DNA of 64,000 nucleotides from Hyaloperonospora brassicae. Taxonomy: Eukaryota > Oomycota > Peronosporomycetes > Peronosporales > Peronosporaceae. The stretch lies in contig CANTFL010000397.1 of assembly GCA_947650285.1 (NCBI GenBank), positions 62,001 through 126,000 on the forward strand. The letters run 5' to 3'. Positions 56,062 through 64,000 of this stretch are shown here, piece by piece; position 1 is the stretch's first letter, and every line of letters begins with the position of its first letter. Under the pieces are notes generated by a model. The model saw only the letters and a program-made list of their open reading frames with translations, was not told the DNA's origin and ran no database searches. Position numbers and translations under genes: made by a program.

Positions 56062-59000
56062 TCACTGTTGATGCTCGGATCCATCACGTACCTTGATGTC
56101 CATTCCGGCACGTAGGTACTGGAATCGCTTGGTGCCGAGTGCCTTCGTTAGTATGTCGGCAAGTTGATGTTCCGTCTCCTTGTATATCACCTTTATATCA
56201 CCGGCCAGAACTTTCTCTCGGACAAAGTGGTGACGTATGTCTACGTGTTTAGTCCGCGCATGGTATCCTGGGTTTGTTGCGAGAGCAATGGCTCCTTGAT
56301 TATCCTCGTAGATGACAGTAGGATTCTTCTGCTCGAATCCGAGGTCAGCCATTAACATCCTTGCCCATAGTATGTCTTGAGTGCACATGCTTAGCGCCAT
56401 GTATTCAGCCTCAGAAGTACTCAATGCAACGGTGCGTTGGTACTTAGACTTAAATATAACAGGGCCTCCATTAAGCACCAGCAAAACACCAGATACCGAT
56501 CGACGGTCGTCCAAGCTGTTTCCCCAATCGGCGTCACTATACGCTGTTAGTTGTTGCTGTAGTTTGTCAACACTGTAGTGTAATCCAAAACCACTCGTCG
56601 AGCGGAGGTATCTTAGCACTTTGATCAGTGCCTTCCAGTGTTGTGAGCCAGGGTTTTCTGCAAATCGTCCAAGTTGGCTCACAGGAAATGCTGCGTCTGG
56701 TCTGGTCGTGGTCACTATAAACAGCAGTCGTCCCAGCAATTGGCGGTACGGTGTACGACTCATGGCTTGTCTTTCGACATCGGACTTTGGACTGTTTGCG
56801 CTTGACAGTTTCATGCTCTGATCACATGGGTTACCAGTTGGTCGGGCTTGAGTCTGTCCAAACATGTCTGCAGTCTCCTCGATGTATCTTTGTTGCGAAA
56901 TAAACATCTCACGCTTCTTTCGGTCGTACATAACTTCCATTCCAAGCAAGTGCTTCACTGGACCAAGGTCTTTGGTTTGAAACCGCTGAGAGATTTGTTC
57001 TTTCACCTTGCGTACCGTGGTTGCTTCTTTTGCAGCCACAATCATATCATCAACGTATAAGCACACGTACGCCCAGCCTTCACCATCCTTTATCTTGTAT
57101 ATGCATCGATCAGCACCGCACGCGACAAATCCCATCTCCAGTAATGCATTGTGAATCGTCTTATTCCAGGCATTTGCAGCCTGCTTAAGTCCGTAAAGCG
57201 CGCGATTCAATTTAAGTACAAACTCGCTGCCAATTTTTATCCCTTTGGGTGGTAACAAGTATACTTCTTCTTGTAGGTCGGCATTCAGGTAGGCCGTATC
57301 AACATCAAGTTGGTCGATCACATATCCTGCTGCGCAGCAAATCGACAATAGCATCCTGATGGAGTTCATACTGGCGACAGCCGCGTACGTCTCGAAAAAG
57401 TTGATACCATATTGTTGCAGGAATCCGAGCGCCACAAGTAGTGCTTTGTATCGACCATCACTCTTTTTAGCCCATACCCACTTCGATCCAATTGGTTTCA
57501 TTCCAGGCTTGCGTACAATTGGTGTCCACGTCTTATTACGCTCATGAGCCGCAAATTCATTCTCAATAGCTTTAATCCATTGGTATCTGTCAGGTCCATT
57601 CACTGCCTTCGCATAAGAGCCAGGTAAATCACGAGCTATCATGGCAACTTCTGCTATCAATGCCACATCGCTGTTTATTCGCGATCGCTTGGAAGGAGGT
57701 TCGTCATCTTCACTCCCACTGGCTTCATGGTTTTCATTGTATGGCACAATGCTGTTTTCTGTTGTGGTACTAGTGTTATTGTCTTCCAACAAGAGCTGAA
57801 CAGGTTGCTCAATTGGTAGCATTTCATCAACACCTCCTCGTGGTCCGGATTCACTTCTCCCACTGGCATCGTCGGTAAGAACACGATACTGATGCTCGCG
57901 ACCGGAACGACGCTTAAGTTGTGGACGGAACACCATCGCTCCAGAGTCGTGCGGATTGTGTAATTCGAGTTCTTGGTGACGAGGTCCTTGTTGAATTACT
58001 TGGGAAGTGTGTTGATGTTGTTCGTTGTTCATATTTCTTGCAAGATAATGATTGCTTGTCTCACTCGAAGGTGTGTTACTGATGTCATTGTCAGAACTCG
58101 GTACTTCCATCTCCACATCTTCGACAATTTCGTGCTCTTCCATTTCAACATCTTCATCACCATCTTGTTGCAAGTTACTTGGTTGATCTCCATCATCGTC
58201 ATATTGTCGTATTATTATCATCTTCGGGTGTGGTACAACCGGATTGTCTTCGTAAATGTTACTAACTTCACGTTCATCTAACGCGATCGAACGACTGATC
58301 TTGATCGTACCAGTCTCCAGATCAAGCACCCTGTAACCCTTGGTGTGTCTTGCATATCCTAACAGCATGCAGCGAAACCCTTTCGCGTCGAATTTCGTGC
58401 GCTTTGAGTCATCGATATGTGCGTATCCAAGTGAACCAAATACACGTAGGTGAGAAATTTCGGGCTTCGTCTTAAAGCACAGTTCAAAAGGAGTCTTCTC
58501 CTCGTGATTGCAGTTCGTGGTTCTGTTAAGTAAATACACCGCCGTATTCACAGCTTCGGCCCACCACTTCTTTGCCACCCGCTTGTAATACATCATGCTT
58601 CTGGCCGTCTCAACAATCGTACGGTTCATCCGTTCAGCAACACCGTTTTGTTGAGGACTGTAGGGTACTGTCTTCTGATGGATGATGCCGTGTTTCTTGC
58701 AGTACGAAGCAAACCTCTTGTTTTTGTATTCACCGCCATTGTCAGTACGTATGGCCTTAATACGAAATCCACACTGCTGCTCCATCTCGGTCCGAAATTC
58801 AATGAACTTCGACAGTACTTCACTCTTGGACTTCAGAAAATATACAGTCACTAATCTTGAAAAATCGTCCACGAGAGACAATACGTATCGTGACCCACCA
58901 GGAGTTGGGTTCTTCATAGGGCCCATGACGTCAGAGTGAATAAGCTGCAGTGGCTGCGTTGTCTTTGTCTTCGACTCTTGTGGAAAACTCGCGACACACA

Positions 59001-60303
59001 GTTTCCCTTGTAGACACCCTCCACACAAATTCTTGTTCGTGTCAGGTACTACATTCGGTAGTCCTTCCGTAGCCTCCTTTGTCTTTTTAAACTTGTTGTG
59101 GCTAATGTGACCCATTCGTGCATGCCACAGCTCCCACTTGTTACCAGCGTCTTCTTGTTCTACCAACATCGCGTGCTCATACTCCACATCAAGAGTGTAC
59201 ACGCTTCTCATGCGCTTCGCAGAAATCATCAACACATTATCCTTGTAGATACCGCAGTATTTTTCACCGAATCGAACGTTGTACCCACGCTGGACGATCT
59301 TGGGCACCGCTAGTAGTCGTCTGTCCAGCGTTGGAATGTGCAATACTTCATTCACAGTCACTGCTGTACCATTCGTACAGCGAAATCGAATGCTTCCTCG
59401 TCCAATTGCATTCATGACCGCACCATCGGCAACGCGAACTTGAATGGCTTCTCTCAATTTCTCGTACTCAAAGAAATCTTCTTCGGCTGGGGTCATATGT
59501 GACGAGGCGCCGCTGTCCAACAACCATCCTTTTTTTAATCCGTTTGTGGCCGTGAATGCCATGTCATTTCCATCATTCTTGGTGGCAGATCGGCACTCAA
59601 ACTGCTTGTGTCCGATCTTGTTACAGCGGTGACACTTCCCACGAAACGGCTGTTTCTTCTTCCAGCTCTCTTCTGCACCACGTTGTTTGCGCATTCCACG
59701 ACCACGATCCTGTTTATGGCCTCCACGACCAACGCGGAAAGCTCCTTCGGAGACCTCTTGCTGCTGCTTCTTCTTGTGTTCCTTCAACAGCTTTTCTTTC
59801 ACATCCACCATCGTCACACCCATGGAATTCTCAATGATGGACACAATCATCTCGTACTCTGCCGGTAAGCTACTCAGCAGAACTGTCATCTGGCGTGCGT
59901 CGTCCATGGTATCGCCCACCGCCTCCATACTCAAAACAAGTTCATCGAAACGGTCGAGGTGGCTCACCATGTCGCCTCCCTCATCCATACGAAATTCGTG
60001 CAATCGACGTGTCAGTGCCACTCGATTCTGAAGGTTTGTCTTGTTGTAGTAGTCGCGTAGTGTTTCCCATGCTTCCTTCGCAGTGCGAGCATGTCGGATC
60101 TTCGTCTGATGCTTTACTTCGATCCCTTGAGCAATAATAGCAAACGCCTTCATGTCCTTGACCTTCCAATCCTCCGTCATCTCCTGCTCCGACTTCACTT
60201 CCAAGATGTGCTCTAGCAGGCCCTTCCTCGCAAGTGTCATCTTCATATTGAATTCCCAATGGAAGTAGTTGTCTGTTCCAAGCAGGTCATCGGGTTTCTT
60301 CAT
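56062..60303 (-). CDS. Copia Gag-Pol polyprotein, 1413 residues, uninterrupted
   Basis: Domains in Copia order: UBN2/gag-like capsid (about 5-180, LLGTDNYFHWEFNM); CCHC knuckle C224-X2-C227-X4-H232-X4-C237; aspartic protease DSGASS (263-268); GAG-pre-integrase (LWHARMGH, 392-399); integrase triad D458, D521 and E557 (D-35-E spacing); acidic/Ser-rich linker (700-890); reverse transcriptase with QLDVDTAYLN (998-1007) and YVDD (1083-1086); RNase H with YSDAD (1255-1259), SEAEYMAL (1297-1304), DNQGA (1334-1338) and RTKHVDIRHHF (1350-1360). Start ATG at 60303 follows the primer site closely. Gag and pol are in one frame, so no frameshift is needed. The RT fingers segment reads KALLVALGFLQ where Copia RTs normally have KARLVAKGFLQ, and ETYAAV for ETYAPV. 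These may weaken the enzyme. Confidence 0.95.
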   Translation of the reverse strand: MKKPDDLLGTDNYFHWEFNMKMTLARKGLLEHILEVKSEQEMTEDWKVKDMKAFAIIAQGIEVKHQTKIRHARTAKEAWETLRDYYNKTNLQNRVALTRRLHEFRMDEGGDMVSHLDRFDELVLSMEAVGDTMDDARQMTVLLSSLPAEYEMIVSIIENSMGVTMVDVKEKLLKEHKKKQQQEVSEGAFRVGRGGHKQDRGRGMRKQRGAEESWKKKQPFRGKCHRCNKIGHKQFECRSATKNDGNDMAFTATNGLKKGWLLDSGASSHMTPAEEDFFEYEKLREAIQVRVADGAVMNAIGRGSIRFRCTNGTAVTVNEVLHIPTLDRRLLAVPKIVQRGYNVRFGEKYCGIYKDNVLMISAKRMRSVYTLDVEYEHAMLVEQEDAGNKWELWHARMGHISHNKFKKTKEATEGLPNVVPDTNKNLCGGCLQGKLCVASFPQESKTKTTQPLQLIHSDVMGPMKNPTPGGSRYVLSLVDDFSRLVTVYFLKSKSEVLSKFIEFRTEMEQQCGFRIKAIRTDNGGEYKNKRFASYCKKHGIIHQKTVPYSPQQNGVAERMNRTIVETARSMMYYKRVAKKWWAEAVNTAVYLLNRTTNCNHEEKTPFELCFKTKPEISHLRVFGSLGYAHIDDSKRTKFDAKGFRCMLLGYARHTKGYRVLDLETGTIKISRSIALDEREVSNIYEDNPVVPHPKMIIIRQYDDDGDQPSNLQQDGDEDVEMEEHEIVEDVEMEVPSSDNDISNTPSSETSNHYLARNMNNEQHQHTSQVIQQGPRHQELELHNPHDSGAMVFRPQLKRRSGREHQYRVLTDDASGRSESGPRGGVDEMLPIEQPVQLLLEDNNTSTTTENSIVPYNENHEASGSEDDEPPSKRSRINSDVALIAEVAMIARDLPGSYAKAVNGPDRYQWIKAIENEFAAHERNKTWTPIVRKPGMKPIGSKWVWAKKSDGRYKALLVALGFLQQYGINFFETYAAVASMNSIRMLLSICCAAGYVIDQLDVDTAYLNADLQEEVYLLPPKGIKIGSEFVLKLNRALYGLKQAANAWNKTIHNALLEMGFVACGADRCIYKIKDGEGWAYVCLYVDDMIVAAKEATTVRKVKEQISQRFQTKDLGPVKHLLGMEVMYDRKKREMFISQQRYIEETADMFGQTQARPTGNPCDQSMKLSSANSPKSDVERQAMSRTPYRQLLGRLLFIVTTTRPDAAFPVSQLGRFAENPGSQHWKALIKVLRYLRSTSGFGLHYSVDKLQQQLTAYSDADWGNSLDDRRSVSGVLLVLNGGPVIFKSKYQRTVALSTSEAEYMALSMCTQDILWARMLMADLGFEQKNPTVIYEDNQGAIALATNPGYHARTKHVDIRHHFVREKVLAGDIKVIYKETEHQLADILTKALGTKRFQYLRAGMDIKVRDGSEHQQ

Positions 60304-60334
60304 CGTACTGGCTTCTGGCAGGGGTCCTTAAGCT

Positions 60335-60349
60335 CTTGGGCTCATAACC
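60335..60349 (-). promoter_or_regulatory. Copia primer-binding site, initiator tRNA-Met anticodon type
   Basis: On the element strand the LTR is followed by GGTTATGAGCCCAAG. This complements the anticodon stem-loop of initiator tRNA-Met (GGGCTCATAACC), not its 3' CCA end. Drosophila copia and yeast Ty5 are known to prime from an internal half-tRNA in this way. Confidence 0.75.
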
Positions 60350-60603
60350 TGTTATGTCGAAGGAAAATTGGAAAGTGTATTGAATTAGTTTTCCTATGAA
60401 CTTACTCGTCGTGTTATCTTCTTCTACCTTGTAGCTTTCCCTGATCTTGATGGATTCTAGAACATACACTCAAGGTAGTTCTAGAATCATCAGACTGCAC
60501 GTGAACCGTTTACACCCTGTCGTATCATCGCTGTCTTGTCACTTGTGCGTAGCAAATCACAGTTGGCTTTGTTGACCGTGCATTGACAGTGCACACATCA
60601 ACA
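60350..60603 (-). repeat. Copia 5' LTR
   Basis: 254 bp; read on the minus strand it starts TGTTGATGTGTGCACTGTCA and ends CATAACA. It is flanked outside by GAAGA. Confidence 0.95.
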
Positions 60604-60654
60604 GAAGAGACTGTCCTGTCTCTCAGCGCAGCAGACCGTGCATGAAAACCGATT

Positions 60655-60734
60655 GCTGTGACTGAAGATGATACGCCTGCTGTGACTGACGATCATACGC
60701 CTGCTGTGACTGACGATCATACGCCTGCTTTTAC
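60655..60734 (+). repeat. 24-bp tandem repeat, GH81 copy 4 3' side
   Basis: Three units; the middle unit reads CGCCTGCTGTG where the other copies have CGCCAGCTGTG. Confidence 0.75.
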
Positions 60735-61072
60735 TGTGCGATCCGGGGAGCCCGCGCCGTACCGCCCGCGTCGAAGTTTCGATCTATCGTGTAAGGTGGC
60801 GCAGAAGATGCCATCGACTAATGAAGCACGAGATGACGGCAACGATGCACTAGCTAGTTAAGCACGGGTACTCCCACACGCCAGGCAGGCCCTAGATTGC
60901 GTAGTACGGTGATAGATCTGTAGACCGACAACGTCCTCGAGCTGGAAAGAAACGAGTGTATTGGATCAAGAGGAAAGCCGGCGACAAGACCAGCTGAACG
61001 GACTCGATACTACATGTGCTCGATGACGGAAGTGGTCGATATACTGAGAATAGCGACAGCGGGCGGTACGAC

Positions 61073-63462
61073 TCACTCTGCGAAGCTAGCGGCCATGTAA
61101 AGTGCCCAGGAACGGGACAGACCGTCGTCCATTTTGGTTTTCTGTAAGACCCGCATCGCGCGCTGCTTGTCCACCATTGCAAAGTTCGCGTACAACAGCG
61201 AGAGCCAGGCGTTGCTCGTGTCCTCGCGCGTGACGATCGCCTCGTTTCCCAGCACCTGCTCCCACTCCTCTTGTACAAACTGTTTGGTGCGCACGAACTC
61301 GGTCACAGCAGACACGGGAATCATCTGAATGCCGTGGATGCAATACTTTTCGGCGCTAAACCACGTCGCGTAGTCCACCTTGTTATCGAAAAAGATACCC
61401 GTGACCTTGTTGGGGCGGAAGTTGGCCGGGTGGATCTGGTTTGCGTCCTCTACGAGGAAGTACGTCTTGATCGCGTGCGAGTTGACGCGCGTCATGAGCT
61501 TGCCGACGGCTTCCATGGTCGCGTTGTTTGTGGCCTTGCCGTACATGTACATGCCAAAAGCGAAGTTGACGTCCTCCGACGTGCTCTCTTGGTCTTTGCC
61601 ATCGGCAAACGGAGTAACACCGTGAGAGTACGAGTGGCCACGGAACCAGTCGAACGAGCGGAACCGGGTGAAGAACCTGTCGTCTGGGTCGAAGTTGGCG
61701 ACGTCGCGGACGAGTAGGTTGACCATGGCGTTGAGTTTGCTGAGATCGCTCCACGTCGGGTCGAGTCGGTTGATGATGGCCGCCGTGTGCACCCAGTAGC
61801 CGTAATGGAAGTGGTGGTCGTTGTACATGGTGTTTCCGAAGTCCGTGTTCAGGTCCTTGGTCTTGAATCCTTGTGAGCTTACGATACCGCCGTAGACCTG
61901 GTCGTACTGGAGCTTGTTGGTCCAAGTGTTGGACACGAACGGCGCCATCACACGGCGTAGCTTCTCGAGACACTTGTTAAGTAGACTCTTGTCGTCGCCC
62001 ATGACCGCTGCGTCGTTCGCAATCAGACACAGGGATGCATACTTCTGAGCAGCTTTGCCGTTGAAGTAGTAGCTGCCGTCGAGTGGAATCGACCACGCAC
62101 TGCTGATGTCTTCGCGTAAGTGGTCGATGATACGCTGCTGTCGAACGACGTCCGATGCAATCTTGCGGGACGGATAGAGGTCTTCGGGTACGGGCTGAGT
62201 CTCCTTGATCTCCCACACCGGATCGCCGGGTCCACCTGGTGTTGTGAAAGCCTGATGCGCGCCTCGGGTCGTCGAGAAGGCTATCATGCCGTCCACCTGG
62301 CGTACGCCGTTGCTCGTGACCAGGGTCTCAGCATGGTGTTTCATTGCGAAATGCAATAGACCACTAGAACAGTCTCCCATCGTCTTCCACTTGAACACGT
62401 AGGAGCTGTCGTCACGGAGGTCAACATTTGCTGCTTGCACGGTGCACAACTTGTGTTGTTCCAGCGTGCTCAGCCAGGAGTCTTCGAGAACGAGAGCAAC
62501 GCGCAACATGCCGTCGAAAACACCCGTGCTCTTGAGTGCAGATGTACCATCGGCAGTCAGAGTGATGTCTTTTTCCATGCGACCGTCGCTCGACAGTACG
62601 AAGACTACCCACTTTTGACCGGAGTTGTAGACGATCTCAAACTTGGAGCCACGCACTTGAAGACCCCCTAGGGCACGACCGTTTACAGTGGAGATTGCTG
62701 CTGTTGACACCAGTCGCGGAGTAAGTCCCGAGTACTTCATCGAGGCGTAGACCATGCCGGAAACAATGTCCGACACCATACTGCCACCGGATGAGCTGGC
62801 CGTGAACTTGACGGTCACGCCCTGGTCCGCCCAGTCGACAACTTGGAAGGTAGGCTTTTGCTGCACGATTTCTTCGGCCGAAAACAAGAACTCGCGAACC
62901 ATTCCGTGCGCATAGAACTTGACGGCACCGTTGTTGCCGGAGTTGCCGCCACTAAAGCGACTGCGATACGGATAGCTTGTGGACATGCCGAAGGGCGCCT
63001 TGTCGACGACCATCTGCAGGGAGTACGGGTTCGACCAAATGGGTTGAATGGCTGTATTCGAGTCGTGCGCGATGATGTTTCCCCACCAGTTGTTGGTTGG
63101 GATCGCGCGGTTCTTGACCACCGATGGATCAAGATGCTTGGGTGGGCATAGACCCGTCATTGCGTTAGTACGCTCGACGAGGTAGCTGGGCGGCTCTAGC
63201 GCGCGAAACGTTGTGAAAGCGCCGCCGCCACCGACATTCAGAGTTGATAGGTCTACTGATGCCGATAAAGTTGCGTCGCTACCGTCCGTTACATTGGAAG
63301 TGGTGCTGTTGGCTGCATGCGCAGAGGGGGTACCACCACTGGTGAGCCGTCACTGAAGCTAGAGGCGCCATCCCTGTCAGCATTTTGACCGGCAACTTGA
63401 GCCAGGTGTTGATGATGAACAACCGTGCCGAGCACAATCAGAGCCGACGCAAATATCTTCAT
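61073..63462 (-). pseudogene. GH81 endo-1,3-beta-glucanase copy 4, frameshifted (P2 right arm)
   Basis: The gene is 2390 bp, one base shorter than the other copies. The missing base is in a C run of the coding strand: five bases at 63326-63330 against six elsewhere, just after VVVPP in the N-terminal linker. Translation from ATG 63462 leaves the frame there and stops at 63289. The remaining frame (from an internal ATG at 63160, 695 residues) keeps the whole catalytic module, including DHHFHYGYW and QESTSEDVN, but lacks the signal peptide. It shares TGLCPPK and NTAIQP with copy 3 while keeping MGDD and IINRLDP as in P1. It could be a true pseudogene or a homopolymer sequencing error; the sequence cannot tell which. 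Confidence 0.85.
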
Positions 63463-63515
63463 GCTTGACCGAATCGCCGCAAGTTGATGGTGTTCTTGAT
63501 TGTGGACAAGGCGTT

Positions 63516-63531
63516 GAAATGACAAGTGAGC
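63516..63531 (-). promoter_or_regulatory. Oomycete core promoter (Inr + FPR) of GH81 copy 4
   Basis: Identical 16-bp element at the same distance from the ATG. A TATA-like box (TATAAAAA on the minus strand) lies 28 bp upstream at 63559-63566, as in copy 3. Confidence 0.7.
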
Positions 63532-63566
63532 TCCGATGTCCGCGGGAGGGAAACTTGCTTTTTATA

Positions 63567-64000
63567 CCTCTATACAGCGCGGACACGCCAAAACCACAGA
63601 GAAGAGGAAGATGGAGCGATCGTACAGCAACGTGGCCCGTATCACGCAAGCGATGCTCGACTATCGGCGGATTCGAGGAGACATGCGAGCTGAGGCGAAG
63701 CGAAGTTGAAGTCTACACTGACGTTCTTTCAGCATAGACGATCTGGTTTTGGTACGGTTGACTCAGATCCGCCGAAAGTAATATGTCGAGCGAGACAAAA
63801 AGGCGAACCGTTTGACGTGCTATCGATGGCACGGATGGTGGATTTGACGCTCGTGCACTGGTACTTGATGGTATCACCTGAGTTTACGTCTTGAACTGGA
63901 TACCAACACAGCTGACGAATGGCGTGGTGGACTTTGCACTTTTAGCGACAATGAACTCGAATCCTGTTTCGTTTCCCTAGCATTCCATAAAATAGCGTGG
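63567..64000. other. Arm sequence upstream of GH81 copy 4, cut by window end
   Basis: Matches 48850-49282 in reverse complement. No confident gene. Confidence 0.6.

Larger units (their letters stand above)
55801..60603 (-). mobile_element. Ty1/Copia retrotransposon, very recent insertion
   Basis: A 4803-bp element with two 254-bp LTRs in which I see no difference, TGTTGATGTG...TCGACATAACA termini on the element strand, and a perfect target duplication GAAGA (55796-55800 and 60604-60608). The other three arms have the empty site. It encodes one 1413-residue polyprotein. Its primer-binding site is complementary to the anticodon region of initiator tRNA-Met. Insertion into only one arm of P2 dates it after palindrome duplication. 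Confidence 0.97.
54642..64000 (-). repeat. Palindrome P2, right arm (interrupted by Copia, truncated by window end)
   Basis: Reverse complement of the P2 left arm. It is split by the Copia element at 55801-60603 and continues past the window end. It carries GH81 copy 4. The variant AACAAGAGAGAGG sits next to the spacer on this side, whereas in P1 it sits on the left side, so the flip includes a little arm sequence. Confidence 0.92.

Noticed and set aside
7172..64000. Palindromes as an assembly or library fold-back artefact
   Set aside because: Arms carry fixed differences, different transposons at different sites with proper target duplications and preserved empty sites, and a shared non-palindromic spacer. 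It remains worth confirming with long reads.

Overview
The window looks like nuclear DNA of an oomycete, probably Peronosporales (Phytophthora or a downy mildew). The evidence is four intronless genes for a secreted GH81 endo-1,3-beta-glucanase, each preceded by a near match to the oomycete initiator/flanking core promoter, together with chromodomain Gypsy elements, a Copia element and long AT-rich gene-free stretches. Genus and species cannot be decided from the sequence alone. No RNA gene, CRISPR array or prokaryotic feature was seen.

Layout. 1-1400 is a decayed Copia element on the minus strand and 1400-7171 is AT-rich with no gene. 7172-37672 is a giant spaced palindrome (P1). Its left arm (7172-21614) and right arm (22855-37672) flank a 1240-bp spacer. 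Each arm carries one GH81 gene, and the two genes point at each other. The left arm is interrupted by an old Gypsy chromovirus (Gypsy-1, 7934-15521). The right arm is interrupted by a younger one (Gypsy-2, 29276-37181) with a clean 5-bp target duplication and its empty site preserved in the opposite arm. 37673-38420 holds another Copia relic. 38420-47500 is AT-rich and gene-free apart from traces of dead retroelements. 47501 to the window end is a second copy of the palindrome (P2). It has the same arms, a spacer of the same length in the opposite orientation, two more GH81 genes (one with a 1-base frameshift) and an essentially intact Copia element (55801-60603) with identical LTRs.

How the parts relate. 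Both palindromes share the same spacer, so the palindrome formed once and was then duplicated. Even so, arms within one palindrome share variants that separate them from the other palindrome, which points to arm-to-arm gene conversion. The spacer flip is what arm-arm recombination would leave. The GH81 proteins should be secreted enzymes that cut beta-1,3-glucan, the main oomycete wall polymer. P1 and P2 copies differ in a TATA-like box.

Most unusual signal. Gypsy-2 is built, LTRs and coding regions alike, from an almost continuous chain of short, mostly perfect inverted repeats (arms about 6-14 bp, small loops, roughly one every 20-40 bp). The encoded protein motifs remain conventional, and Gypsy-1 and the Copia element do not show it. 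Smaller hairpin-rich patches occur in the palindrome spacers and in the AT-rich gap. Gypsy-2 also has a candidate -1 frameshift signal between gag and pol, and a 534-residue antisense ORF opposite its chromodomain. Gypsy-1 has a broken antisense frame at the same place.
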